NCBI RefSeq assembly: GCF_022682495.2
Contig: NC_071396.1
Location: forward strand, 53,192,022-53,256,021
Direction: 5' to 3'
From: Desmodus rotundus
Taxonomy: Eukaryota; Chordata; Mammalia; Chiroptera; Phyllostomidae
DNA length: 64,000 nt
Shown here: positions 13,114-24,839 of the stretch, piece by piece
Layout of the letters: every line of letters starts with the position of its first letter
Numbering within the stretch: position 1 is the stretch's first letter
Notes under the pieces: generated by a model
Database searches by the model: none
Seen by the model: only the letters and a program-made list of their open reading frames with translations
What the model was told of the DNA's origin: nothing
Position numbers and translations under genes: made by a program

Positions 13114-13149
13114 CCTGACCCTTTGCCTGACCCTTTGCCTGACCCTTTT
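13114..13149 (+). repeat. Short 12-bp tandem repeat, three units
   Basis: The unit cctgaccctttg occurs three times head to tail (13114, 13126, 13138), the last with one change. It is a minor satellite just after the LTR-like repeat. Confidence 0.9.
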
Positions 13150-13324
13150 TGACTTCCTGAGAGAAGAGTGGGGAGGCACTGGGGCACATCATCTGCTGGG
13201 TGGGCAAGTTAGGAATGTGAGCTGGAGGAACACCCAAGAGTGAAAAGAAGGGTTGAATGGACAAAGAGCTAAAACCCCTCTCGTGGACTGGTCTAGAGGT
13301 CACGTGTCTGTGCTGTGTGATCTG

Positions 13325-13545
13325 CCAGTGAGTCCTGACTTCGCATCCCAGCCCCACCGCTTACTAGCAGTGGGACCTTTTCCCTGTTGTATGAAATGCG
13401 GATGACAATAGCACCTAACGTACGGGACGGTGGTGAAGACCGAACGAGAGAATAGCATGCATGTAGGGCTCAGTGCTATGCCAGGAGCACAGTTCCTCAA
13501 TGCGCAGTGGGTGTGCTGGCACTGTTATTATCACAAGTAGAGGCC
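13325..13545 (+). repeat. MIR SINE
   Basis: Sense MIR: 'caccgcttactagcagtggg', 'tatgaaatgcggatgacaat', 'tgctatgccaggagcacag', in the correct order. Confidence 0.8.
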
Positions 13546-13684
13546 TTGTCCAAGCAAAATGGTAATTCAGGGTGAAGGTGATGACAAAGAAGAGGCTAAT
13601 TGCTGTTGATTCAGGCCACACGACTCCATGTTCTCACTAACAGGAATGATGACAAGGGGACCAGAGTGAATGTCAGACCTGAGT

Positions 13685-13870
13685 GTCTACAATGGTGGCC
13701 CATGGACCAAAGCATCAGAATCACCTGGGCCCTGCTCAGGAAAAGCAGGACCTTGGGTCCCTCAGGAGCCTGGCTAAATTGGGATTTCTATGAGCAGGAC
13801 TCACAGAGCTAATTTTTTAACAAGCTCCCATGTGATTCTTATGCACATTAAAGTTTGAAACCCCCTGGAC
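13685..13870 (+). repeat. MER5-type hAT-Charlie DNA transposon remnant
   Basis: It has the MER5 layout: 'ccatggaccaaagcatcag', 'aatcacctgggccctgctca', 'aacaagctcccatgtgattc', ending 'ttaaagtttgaaacc'. Nonautonomous and noncoding. Confidence 0.8.
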
Positions 13871-14519
13871 CAGACCAGGTCTCTGGAGGGGCAGAGAGGA
13901 GTCTTATTTGTTAGTAGCCCCCACATCCCCGCAGCCCTGGTGCAAGGTGGGCATGCCTTCCTTGGTTGAAGTCAGAGAGGTGGTCTTGAGCAATGATGCA
14001 TAAAACAGAATTCTGTACATTGCATTTTAAATGTTCTATTTCAGGGATCACACTGACAAGTCAAGTCATACACCACTGTAAATGTCAATGCACCCAGACA
14101 CTACATTCTGGGTTGTCCATTTCTCCTCTCTCCACAACTGCAGTCACCCAGTCTTGGCCTCAGGCTTAGCTCAAGATGCCCTCTGACCTTGGGTCTGAGG
14201 GGTGTAAGGAGCCCTGGCCCAGCACCATCTGTACCTCTGTCTCTGCTGTTAGGTACCATCACCACCTGGCTCAGGAAGACCTGAGGCCCACCTTGTCCCC
14301 ATGCCTGCCTTCATGTCTTGTTCCTGGTCCCAAAGGCCATAGGTCCTCAAGGTGGAGATTCTGCCTGTGAGCCAAGCTGGGGTCTCATGGCAGAGCTTTC
14401 AGATCCTGGCCTACTTTCTAGATCTTCAATTATCACCTTTTGTGGAATTCCTATGACCAAACTCCACCTGCCTCTCAAGACACCTCTAGTGATCCCCCCA
14501 AAACACAGATGACATACCG

Positions 14520-14705
14520 GTTGGGAACACAGCCTGGTGTGAAGCTTGGCTCTGACACTTGCTAACTGTGTGGCCTCAGGCAAACGGTCCAGCCCCCAAG
14601 CCTCAAGTCCTGCAGCTATAACGCCCCCCATTTCCTAGGGTTGTTGAGAGAATTTGGCGAGGTCATACGTGTAAAGCCAAGCACAGTGCCTGGGGCTCAA
14701 AACAC
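14520..14705 (+). repeat. MIR SINE
   Basis: Sense MIR: 'ttggctctgacacttgctaa', 'ctgtgtggcctcaggcaaac', 'ttgttgagagaatttggcga', 'aagcacagtgcctggggctc'. Confidence 0.85.
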
Positions 14706-14884
14706 TAGTGACCAGCATGGAAGTTCTTCTGTTTCTGGATGTTTAGAAACACAAGCAAAACTTTACACAAAGCAAAGGCAACTCCACACTGCCCAAAACG
14801 TGGCACTAGTGGTTCCTCAGTAGAGTGTTACTTTGGACTTTGCAACATATTGACTTGTGGGCAGCTTTTTCAGAACTCACCTTT

Positions 14885-15122
14885 CAATAATGACAGTAAT
14901 AAATAATAGCAAATACTCACATAGAACTTCCTCTAAACCAGGTACTGTGCTAAGAGTATTACACATTTCATCTTCTCAACAAAAAGGTTGGTACTTTATT
15001 AGCCCATTTTACGGATGAGGAAACTGAGGCACAAGGTACCAGAACTAGTAAGTGGCAGAGTCTGATTTGACCTCTGGGAGCCTGGCTGCAGAATCTATGC
15101 TGTCAGCCACTATGTTATGTTG
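14885..15122 (-). repeat. MIR SINE
   Basis: Reverse-complement MIR, nearly full length: 'aataatagcaaatactcaca', 'caggtactgtgctaagagta', 'acggatgaggaaactgaggc', 'gtaagtggcagagtctgatt'. Confidence 0.85.
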
Positions 15123-17383
15123 CCTTTCTTAAATAGTGCTTTTTAGGAATTTAGGAATCAAAATGATTACTATTCCCACTCCCCCTTTTCTCTCCCTGTA
15201 GGCCATCGGGCCAGTGCTTGTCCTTGCTCCTGTGTCTTGGACGCCTTTACTTCCCACCTGAGTTGGACATTCTGCCAGCCCAGGCTCATTCTCTGTTACC
15301 TGCCCTCCCAGGTAGGTCCCTTCCCTTCTCTATGGTTGAGTAGGCTGAATCCTGCCACATCTTGAAATGGGACACCGTGTCAGAACTCAGTAAACATTTG
15401 TTGATTAGCAGATCCTTCCTTAAGGAAAAATACTCATTCATATACAATTTATGTATCATGTATAGGTATTAGATTTACCTAAACCAGGGCATGTCTGTGG
15501 CACAAATGACTGCATATTATTTTTCTAGTATCTCCCACCAAGGAGAATCACATTAGCCAGGCATGTCTATTAGATGAGGTGGAAGGGGTGTGCCTTCCAC
15601 TCTGCAGGATCCCTCGTCCTGGAAGCTGGCGAATGGTCCAGCCCCCCATGCCTCCATGATCTCTAAGAGTTTATTCAGGGTCCACAGAATGCATGTCAGC
15701 AACATGGACAAGCACACACTGTGTCCTGGGGTCAGACATCTGCCCCCTTGCCAGGTGTGGAAGGAGCACATGGATGTCTGTCCCCTGCTGTCACTGAAAA
15801 TAGGGTCACCATGGTTGGTGCTACTGTAAAGTCAAACCACTTAATCCACTAAATTCTGCTTCCTGTTTATGAACCAGGCAAGCCACATATGTGTAAGTGC
15901 ACGTCAGATTTGGGAGCGAGTTTGCAAGAAACTCAGTGTTTTCTCCCTTCATTTTTGTGTTTTAACTTTGCCTCTGATAAGGTACTTCACTTGCAAACCC
16001 AGGTACTCCTGCTAAGAAAGGCAGGCTCCACGGAAGAAAGTCACCCTGCATCCACCAGCTGCCCTCAGTGGCACATTTGGTGATCTGGCCTTCAGATACA
16101 CAATCTCAAAAGGGGACTTCACTCGGAAGCCCTCAACGACCAACACAAAGAAAACCAAGGAAAAGGGAATTTGTGACTGTGAATCACAGTCTGAACCAAA
16201 ATTCATACTTGTTGGCACAGATGGTCCCAGTAAACAGCTGGCCAGCCCTTTGCTAGACACCGCTCTGCAGAGCCTGGCCTGCACCTCCAGCCCTTTGCTG
16301 GCCTCAGGCCGGCTCATCCCCACACAGAGCCCTGCCCTCGCTCTGCCTGGGTGCTGGCGTCCTCCCACTGGTGTTTGCGGAGCTAAATCATAAACAATCA
16401 AATCCCTGCAGCGAATGGAAGGGAAAGTGCCAGTCACCGAAGCAGAAAGGGCAGAGGGGTGGGGTGGGTTTAAACGGCCAGAGAAAGCACAGTGTTTGCA
16501 TTCTGCCGAGACACAGAGGGAGCTCTTGGACTTGAGAGGTGAGATAAGGTGGGTGCCTGCCCTCTTGGGTCTCTGAAAAATGGGTACCTGATTAAATGCC
16601 TGGAACTCCCACCCCAGCACCCAGAGGTCTGAAATTTTCAATGGCTCCTGCCTTGCATACTTTCGTCATGTGATAGTGAGGTGGGTGTGGCCTGGCCCAA
16701 GAGCCAGAGAATGCGCCCACTGCCATAGCAGCTCCTGCTCCTTCTCTGCCAGGGTGTATCTGGAAGGGCACCCAAACAGAGATGCATTTCTCAAAGAAGG
16801 TCAGAAGGTCAGGTAAGAAGTAATCCAGGTGACCGTGGGGCCAACAGAATATCACCCTATCAAAACACATACAGATAAGCCTACCTTGCAGGCTGACTTT
16901 TTAATATCAAATGTTGATTAAAATCTAAGGCTCCCACCCAGTGGATGAGCACTCCAATGCAGCTGAATCTCCAGGCTCCCCGGGAGGGTGAGCATGACCC
17001 AGCAAGAGAATACCAGCCACTCACTAAGTCCACAGCCTTTGGCTTCTGCCAACCGCAGGGGCTGCGTCCAGCACTTGAAGTAAATGAGGACATCCTGCCC
17101 CTCCAGTCCCCATTGGTCTGGCATTGGGGGAGTGAAGATAATGGGGCAGCCTGGTGCAGGATCATTTTTACAGCCTCTGAGCTCCAAGTGCTATGTTTGC
17201 GTGCCTGTGCCATGGGCCCTCCCCCAGAGCCGCCTGCCCCACGGTTCTAACCCAGCCAGAGGTGAGCTTCTGGGTACTCCCTTGCAGAACGCTCTTTGCA
17301 GGGGGATCTGCTTGAAACATCTTACTGCCTTAACTATTTCCTTTTTTCTTCCCTCTCCGTGGAACCTTATACTTGCACTCGGA

Positions 17384-17397
17384 CAGACAGACAGACA

Positions 17398-17432
<35 letters not shown>
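17384..17432 (+). repeat. CA dinucleotide microsatellite
   Basis: A short (ACAG) run leads into about 16 uninterrupted CA units (17400-17432). It lies about 60 bp into the intron from the FGF1 first-exon donor, so the nascent FGF1 transcript would carry a (UG)n tract close to its donor site. Confidence 0.95.
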
Positions 17433-17434
<2 letters not shown>

Positions 17435-17489
17435 CTCAGATCTGGATACAACCTGCTCTTATTCCCCAGAACAGAAACCTGATTCTTAC

Positions 17490-17580
17490 CTTAGAGCTTG
17501 TAGGCTGAGGGCTGTGCCTGTCTCCCTCCGAGGGGAAAGGGAATGCGCTTGGCGTCCTCTGCTGTGTTTGTCACTGTCAC
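17490..17580 (-). other. FGF1: FGF1 noncoding first exon (probably brain-type 1B), 5' limit uncertain
   Basis: FGF1 encodes acidic fibroblast growth factor and uses several alternative noncoding first exons spliced to a common coding exon. On the minus strand this segment ends ...GCCTACAAGCTCTAAG, directly followed by a consensus donor GTAAG (plus 17485-17489). It resembles, from memory, the human FGF1 5' UTR: a shared GCCTACAAGCTCT just before the junction, a preceding ACAGCCCTC block, and further up a GACGCCAAG...ATTC...TTTCCCCT block that aligns with the human leader (about 17490-17560). The human leader I recall was cloned from brain stem, and an RFX-type site lies at the expected distance upstream, so 1B is favoured; 1A is not excluded. 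The transcription start is not visible. Synteny with ARHGAP26 supports the call. Confidence 0.75.
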
Positions 17581-18056
17581 TGTGCTGCAGTGCTTCCCTG
17601 GCAGCCTCAAGCCGGCTCCCTCCCTCTCTCTCAGTGACTGACGCTCTGTGTGGGGAGGGAACGGGCGGTGGCATGCACACCAGGTTGCTGGTCCGTCTCC
17701 AGGCTGCCAGTTCACAAGGCTGTGTGGGAGGTAGGGAGGCAGCCTGGGGGCCTGAGGATGTCAGCCTCTAGGTCTCTCCCTGGCCTTGTTTGTCAGCACA
17801 GGGGACCTTCCTCTAGACAACCACCCACAGAAGTGCGCACAGAGCCCTAGGTGCCCCACTCTGGACAGCTGGCATCAGCAGACCCAGGGACACAGAGCTG
17901 TAGGCCATCTGGGAAGGGAGGCTGGGCAGACAGTGGCAGCAGCTATCCCGGGTGTTATTTTAGCGTGGTTTGTCTTGGGGCAAACGGCTGAACTGAATGG
18001 ACTACTGGCGGACTACTGGCCCGTCTGAGCAGAATCCTGTTTATTTTGAGGCTTCA

Positions 18057-18070
18057 GTTGCCAGGGAAAC
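18057..18070. promoter_or_regulatory. RFX X-box-like element upstream of FGF1 exon
   Basis: GTTGCCAGGGAAAC agrees with the palindromic RFX X-box GTTGCCATGGCAAC at 12 of 14 positions. It lies roughly 480-500 bp upstream (minus-strand sense) of the start of the conserved exon sequence. The human brain-type FGF1 promoter is reported to use an 18-bp RFX-binding element at about that distance, to my recollection. The motif is seen; the regulatory role is inferred. Confidence 0.5.
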
Positions 18071-18186
18071 AGCAGGTCGTGGCTCAGAGTCGCTTCTCTG
18101 GAATCAGAAGGCTGCCGGATGAAAAGGAGTCCTTTTCTGTCCTGTCATCTGGCATCCCTGCCCAGGGTGTCGGTGTCCATGTGTTG

Positions 18187-18208
18187 CAGTGTGTGTGTGT
18201 GTGTGTGT
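18187..18208 (+). repeat. GT dinucleotide microsatellite
   Basis: About ten GT units in an otherwise unique stretch; a broken GT-rich segment also lies at 18613-18642. Confidence 0.9.
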
Positions 18209-21200
18209 CTGTGCCAGTCACAGAACCAAGCCTCACACAGGGTGTTTTGCAAAGCCACTGGAAGCCATGGCCATTGGGTTAGGGCTGGGGAGGGGCTGTG
18301 GAGAGACTATTCCTCCCCAGGGCTCAGGCCTGACCCTGCTGCACTAGGCGGATCCTCAGGTGAGCCCAGCTTCCAGGTGGGGCTTCTTCAGAGGACCGTG
18401 CTCGTCTTCCTTATGCCACTGGCCAGGAACGGGGCAAGAGAGGTTGGAAGCTGCCTGTGCAAATTGATCTTTGGCTAGCAGGTGGGGGCTGCAGATGGAC
18501 TGAAAGGATGTGGATCAGGAGGTGTCTTTGGAGAGACCAAATGGAAACATGATTAATAGTTTCGATGAAGAGTCCCCTCCTTGTTCATTATGCAGGCATT
18601 TGAGCCTGGGCGGTGTGAGTGTGAGAGTGTGTGTGTGCACACATGCAGGCCTGTCCCGCTGGTGAAGCAGGTAGAGAAGCGCAGGCTGACCTGTGGGAAC
18701 TAGAAATGTGCTCTCTGGTCTCTCCTTCCCCTGGGAAGCTGGAGGTGGAAGTCTGTCCTGCACACTCACCAGGGAGCCCTGCAGGTGCCCTCTGCGGGGA
18801 TGAGCCTCAGAGAAGCTGTCTCCTGTTGCCGAGTCCTCCCACCCCAGCGTCCGAGACTGGTGGAGCAGCAGCTCTCCTAAAAGGGACTCGAAGGTCCAGA
18901 AAAAGTTTGTTTCTCCAAACTTCATTAACTGGAATGTCCATGAACAGCCCCTCCCACATAGTCAAGTGCTGACCATTTGCTGTAAAAAATAATAACCTTC
19001 CTGAGTGTCTGCACTGTTCCCGGGGGTCTTCTGAGCAATACGAAGATGACAGTATTTCAGACAGTGGTCTTCTCAGTATAGGAGTGTTACCGTGCTGCAT
19101 TGGTGTGCGCCTTAACTCTCTTCAACCACGTGGAGTGTTAGATCTTACAGTTAGGGAGCACCCTAAAGGTCTGAGGACAGAGACGCGGTTCAGAGCCTCA
19201 CCCAGGTGCACCCCTAGTTGAAGTCTTTGCTGTGGTGGAAACTGGATCTCCCCACCTCAGGGTGACACCCTCAAACCTGCCCACTCACGTCGGTGACCAT
19301 TTCCGGGTAGCTCAGCTCTCAGGACTTGCAGTGCCCCCCTTCTCATGGAGGTGGAGGCGCTCCAACCGCGTCTCCCTGCAGGCTGATGGGACGGCAGTGA
19401 CAATCACAGGTGCGGCAGCGCGTGAGATCACCTTGGAAACTGGCTATGCGAGTGTCGGTCCCTATTGTAGTTTTACTTCTCTGTTACATCCAGTTGTGAA
19501 ATGCTGTTAAAAACAAACTCCGCAGCTTCTAGGCAAGTTGTAACCCCTAGCTACTGATCGAAGTGAATTTCTTTACGACATAGTGGGTGTTCGGAAATGT
19601 TACTGTCCAAATGCTGGGAAAGAACGGCTCCTCAGTTCCTGAAAGGATTGCAAGATAATTCCCCTCAGTGTTGAAATTTCTTAAAAGTTCGCTCTAGCAT
19701 CCCTCAGTTTCCATATTTATTTCAGCTTCTATGTCATGTATCTAGATTTATCTGTGAAATAATATACATTCAGATGTTTTCAGTCATGAAGTATGTTAAT
19801 GCTTTTTGGCCTTGCTGTTACTGAGTGCGGGAAGGGCCTTGGAGGTCACCTAGCTTAAAAGTCTGGCCTCAGAATAGCTCCAGCTCTGGGCCAGGAAACT
19901 GCACTGAAATAATAGCTGTGGAAACCACGTATGAAGCGTCCATGGTAATGCTGCATCCTATGCAGAGTAAGTCACAGGAACTCCATCTTCCCTCAAAGTT
20001 CTTAGAGCACTTTTAATGACATTTCTGCCATAATTAAAACCTGATATGTGAGCCAACTAGCACTGCAGGGGGTGGGTCCGAGACAGAAAGAAAATGACAG
20101 ATTTGGGGACCAAAGAGTCCTATTAGCAGTCCAGTGGGCTTGTCCACAGAGGTGTGGCCTTGGCTGGAGTCACCCACATCTGAAATTCGGTGGCTGCTGC
20201 CGGAGATGAGATTTGTTTCCTCCAGGGCCCTGAGAGACTGACTCACTTCCGAGCACTTCCACGGTTGCTGTTACAGAAAGTGGCTCTACTCCTCTTAGAA
20301 GAGCTTCAGAAGGCAGTAAAGGCAGAATGTGGCATTCCCATGATTTCACTTACTCTGTGCTCAGTGCCTTGAAAATCAAGACATAAATCTATCACTTTTT
20401 AACTGCACCAACAATAAAAAAGAGTCAGAGCATGATAGGATCGGCAGGGTTCAAAATATCCCCAGTAAATAAATTTTCTTTCTCTCCAGGTATAACATAT
20501 CAGCCCTGGCTTCTCATCCTTGAATCTTACGACTGACATTCAGTATTTGCTTTAAAATTTTCCCTTTGTTCATCCTGTTTACATAAGTGACACAGTTATG
20601 TAAAATGTGCACCAGACACACTGCATTTTTTTTTCTCCTAATCTCACTTGACCTTGATCGGACATAACAAATCCTGATCAGCTGACAGGAGAAACCAGAC
20701 GCTGCGTGCCAGCTCTCCCCCTCCAGCAAAGGATTTCCTTCTGTTTATGCCCAATCATGCAATTAGATGAAGGGCATGCTGGCCTCGCAGTGAACCAGCG
20801 GCCCCGGTGACGAAGGGGAGCGATTTGACAAACAGGGCAGAGGGAAATGCAGCAGACATGCACGGGAAATTGTACTAGTTGCCCGAGGAGACCTCATAGC
20901 CACAAATACCACCAGAGCTGCAGGACAGAGACGGGGCCCAGCAGTTTTCCAGTGAGAAGGTGTCTCACCCTGTCCCGTTTATCACCCAAGAGCAGGAGCT
21001 CGCCCCGCCCTGTCAGCCTGGCTCTCCGTCGACTTCAGGGGAGGACGCTGGGAAGGGTCAGACCCGTGGGCAGTGGGCTTCCTCTCTCTGATACTGGTCA
21101 CCCGTCACTTGTCCTATGTTTTCTTCTCTCCCAACTTTTCAATTTTCTAAAAAACACTTTATCTTTAAATAAAAGTAATGCTTCATGCACATCATAAAAA

Positions 21201-21389
21201 TGTGCAATTCATGGAAAGGTATAAAATGACCCTCACTAACTCCCTCTTCCCCCAAAATAACCGCTATTAATTTTTTTTCCTGGATCTTTCAGGGAGAAAA
21301 AAAGTCTTTATACTCCTGAATGTGTGTGTGCTTCAAACCAATTTATTATGCGCAATAGCCCACATTGCTGTGTGGGTTTCACTTAATAA

Positions 21390-22012
21390 TAGATCTTTGT
21401 CCATTGTTCCAGTCCATCCAAGCACCAATACCCCTTGCTTGTGTTATTGCAATATCCTCCTGGCTGCCTTCTGTGCTTCTGCCTTTACCCGCCACCGTTC
21501 ATTCCAGAGGGATCCTGCTAAAAGGTAAACAGATCACATCCCTATTTGCTCAAAACTGCCCCATGCCTTTCCCTTGCACTGGGAACAGAAGCTAAGCTTG
21601 CTACCACCACCTGCCTCTCCAAGCCCATCCCCTACTCACCCCTTGCTCACTGTGTTCCTCATATAAGCCAAGCATGGTCCTACCCCAGGGCCTTTGCACT
21701 TGCTCTTCCCTCTGTCTAAAGAGTTATGCACTTATTTTCTGCCCTTTAATTCTTTGCATGGCTAGCTCTTGCTTACCATTCTGGTCTCATTTTCGACCAT
21801 CTCCTCCCTGACCACCTGTTCTAAATCAGCCCCTCATCACTGCCCTGCACATAGATCTTTTTCTTCGTAGATCCTATTACTATCTGAAAGTCACTGTAAT
21901 CAGTGGTGTTTTCTGTCTCCCCCGACCACACACACTGGAGTGTCAACTCCATGAGGAGACAGGGATTTTATCCACCTTTTCGCCATTGTGTTAATATTTC
22001 CAGTACCTAGAC
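21390..22012 (+). repeat. L2 LINE 3' end, long fragment
   Basis: One of the better L2 copies: 'ctgccccatgcctttccctt', 'agggcctttgcacttgctct', 'ttgcatggctagctcttgct', 'ctccctgaccacc', 'gtgtcaactccatgaggag', 'ccagtacctagac'. Plus orientation. Confidence 0.85.
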
Positions 22013-22195
22013 CAGCGCTTCTCAAACGTGAATGTGCATCAGAACCACCTGGACGGTTCATTAAACCATAATCTAATTTTGGTTGCTGCGCCCCCGCCCC
22101 AGAGTATCTCGTTCAGCAGGGTAGGCGGAGCTGGAGATGTGCGAGTCAACAGGTCCCCAGGTGAGGCCAGGGCTGCCGGCCCAGGGACCATGCTT
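22013..22195 (+). repeat. MER5-like hAT DNA transposon remnant
   Basis: It starts 'agcgcttctcaaacgtgaat', continues 'gtgcatcagaaccacctgga', with 'gagtatctcgttcagcaggg' and 'aacaggtccccaggtgaggc' later. It directly abuts the L2 end. Confidence 0.65.
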
Positions 22196-22730
22196 CTAGA
22201 GCCACCAGTCTGGACCCTGCCTGGCCCACACTGGGTGCTGCACAGACATAGTTGTCACACGACTGTGTGAGCCTGCACATAGGACCTGCCACCTTCTTTG
22301 TGGTAGCAGTTTTGTTTCCGTTTTTATATTTATTTATGCTTATAGCACTGAGCCTCCTCAATTCCTTGTGGTAGGAGGACCCCCTGTTTCCATAGCTCCA
22401 TCAATTTGTCAGCAGGTGATTAAAACCCCACAGTTTTACAGGTTCACGGGGAGCCAGTGAGAGTCAGTAAATGTCAAAGTGAAGGGTGGTGTGACTCTCA
22501 CTTGACATGTGACAGAGAACGTTCCCCAGAGGTCATCACTCAGACCTCCCCTGCAACTGTGTGACGATGGTCCTGCAGGCACGGATTCTGTGTCAGTGCG
22601 TCAGAATGTACAAAGCGTATCTACCTGGACCCCAGGTTATGAGATGTAGAGCGCCCAGTGGCTTTTTGTAAGTCACAGAAAACCCCTTGAGAATCTGACA
22701 AGATTTATAACCCTATTCCCTGTGTATAAG

Positions 22731-22731
22731 T

Positions 22732-22777
<46 letters not shown>

Positions 22778-22812
22778 GCATACATACACACACATACAAA
22801 TGCATACACATT
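22731..22812 (+). repeat. Compound (CT)n(CA)n microsatellite
   Basis: About 11 CT units (22732-22754) run into about 12 CA units (to 22777) and then an imperfect ACAT/ACAC tail. Confidence 0.95.
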
Positions 22813-23349
22813 TTTTATATTTAATTTCAGGAAGTTATAAGATATCCCCAAGTCCATTTTAATCCCAAATTAAAAAAATCCTGATCTAATCAATGGCAAG
22901 ATAAAAACAAAAACCCCAATCCCCAGTTGGTTGCTTAAAGTCCAGAGAAATTAGAGTTTCAAATACAGTAAGGCAAACCTTAGAGGAAAACATTGCAGAA
23001 AAGCATTAGAGGAAATCATATGTTAATCAGATTTATAATCTTAGAACGGGGAACGCCTTTGGACGCGTGATCGGAAACCCAGAAATGAAAATAGAATCAT
23101 GAGATTGATCCCATAAAATTTTAAGTGATCTGTACAAAGAAGATGGAAAAATGCCTCCTAGCTGACACTGTGGAGAAATCTGTGGGCCCTATCTTGTCCA
23201 TCCATATTTTTTCCACGTGAGGTGTCTGGATCGCCTGCAGCCAACTCATTGAGTCCAGACATAAGCTCATCACAGCAGACACGGTGAGACCACACCTTTC
23301 ACGGAAGCCACCTCACTGGGTTAGTTCTTTCATTAGCCACGGTTTGGGT

Positions 23350-23880
23350 TTGTTAACAGTTTTCTTGTGATACAATCCATATACCATGCAGTTCACCCAT
23401 TTAAACTATATAATTAAGTGGTTTTAGCATATTCACGAAGTGGTACAACCCTTACCACTATCTAATTTTAGAAGATTTTTGTCATCCCCCCAAAGAAACC
23501 ACATACACATTAGCAATCGCCCCCCATTCCTCCCCTCCAGCCAGACCCAGGCAACCGTTGATCTATTTTCTGTCTCTACAGATATGTATGTCCTGGCCAT
23601 TTCGTATAAATGGAATCACACGGTATGCGCGTCTTTCCCTCAAAAAGCGCAATGTCTTTGAGGTGCATCTCTGTTGCATCAGGTATCAGAATTTCATTCC
23701 TTTTTGTCACTGAGTAATATTTCATTGCAGGATATGCCACACTTTATTTGTCCACTCGCCGGTTTGCGGTCGTCTGGCACGCGCCCTCTGCTGGCTGTCA
23801 GGGACAATGCTGCTGCGAACACTTGGATACCACGTGTTTTTGTGTGGACATGCTTTCCTTTCTTGTGGGTTTAGCAGTGG
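23350..23880 (-). repeat. Old L1 (L1M) 3' end
   Basis: Reverse-complement L1M 3' sequence: 'accatgcagttcacccattt', 'accactatctaattttagaa', 'taaatggaatcacacggtat', 'cattcctttttgtcactgag', 'acaatgctgctgcgaacact'. A CTCF-like core sits inside it. Confidence 0.85.
23779..23797 (-). promoter_or_regulatory. CTCF-like site, reverse orientation
   Basis: The plus strand carries GCGCCCTCTGCTGG, whose reverse complement CCAGCAGAGGGCGC is a perfect CTCF core. 17 of 19 positions fit the standard CTCF consensus. It arose inside an old L1 copy. Binding is not shown by sequence alone. Confidence 0.5.
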
Positions 23881-24549
23881 TTTTCTTCTTAAAGATTTAC
23901 CCAAAGAATTTTACTTAGCCTATCTAATTCTTTTGGGTTTAGTTTTTTAAAAGTATAACCTCATGGAGAAGCAAGAAGCTTGGATCCTAAAGACCTCAGA
24001 GCTCCTCCATCCCAGTGTTGGGGGGGCGGTGCTTCTCTGCTCCTGTGTGGTCTGGGGTGTGACTCAGGCTCTCATTGGTGAGAACACCAGCGCTGGCTTG
24101 CTTGGGGTATTGTGAGGATTCCTGACACAAATCAGGTAGGATCCATGCTGGAGAAGATGCTCGCGCATATGAATAGGTTCCCTGGCGGCACAGAAACCAG
24201 ACACCCTCAAGCCAAGGGCTCCCCCACCACTCTCCCCTCATTTAATCAGAAAGCACCCTGCTCTCTACAGGGCCCCCAAGGCACCTCCTGTTGTACAGTC
24301 ACTGTGCTCCTGACCTTCTTGGTGGCTCTGGGGTAGGGGTGTGACCCCTCACCATTGGGTACAGCCCAGTAAGGACCTCCTTGTTGAGACTCTGGGAGCA
24401 CAGTTGGCAGAAGAGGGGTCTAAAATATCTGAGCTTCCTCCTGCTTCCTGACCAAATCACCTGTACCTCTGGCTCTTTAAAATCGGGCCGCAGGAAGGTG
24501 CACTGAGAAGCAGGTAAATGATGAATTTCACAGGAAATGAGACGGCAGG

Positions 24550-24760
24550 CAGGCAGGCCGGCCTAGGATCTAACTCCCATGTCACCACTTACTAGCTGTG
24601 TGGTCTAGGACAAGTCAGTTCTCTCAGACTCAGTTTTCCCATCCATTAAATGGGAGTAATAGCAGTAATTGCCTAAAGGGTCATTGTGAAGAGTATCTGA
24701 CACAATGCCTTTAGGGGCTCCAGCATACATTCAGCGCTTGCTGTAGTTACTATACTACTT
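24550..24760 (+). repeat. MIR SINE
   Basis: Sense MIR: 'gtcaccacttactagctgtg', 'cagactcagttttcccatcc', 'aaatgggagtaatagcagta', and 'agcgcttgctgtagttacta' at the end. Confidence 0.85.
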
Positions 24761-24839
24761 TCGAAATCAAAATTAAGGACCTCAAGGAATCTAGCCATCC
24801 TCTCTAAGCTGTTTACAGAGGCTCTTTTTTTTATTGCTC

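Larger units (their letters stand above)
1..17489 (-). other. FGF1: FGF1 intron downstream of a noncoding first exon (partial)
   Basis: This stretch lies downstream, in the minus-strand sense, of the FGF1 first-exon donor at 17490/17489. No FGF1 coding exon is visible, so it is inferred to be intron that continues past the left edge. It holds mostly MIR and L2 copies listed separately. I assign nothing to 1-1869, 2086-3409 (perhaps a worn L2 near 2096-2240), 3831-4546, 5936-6099, 7411-8544, 9546-10559, 10961-12059, 13871-14519 and 15123-17383. Other FGF1 alternative noncoding exons (C and D types) could lie here, but I could not recognise one. The absence of coding exons is seen directly; the intron call is inference from the donor and synteny. 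Confidence 0.75.

Noticed and set aside
16012..16641. 209-codon open frame on the minus strand
   Set aside because: It shows no domain, signal peptide or family resemblance, and it lies in FGF1 intron. Its amino-acid composition looks like translated noncoding DNA.
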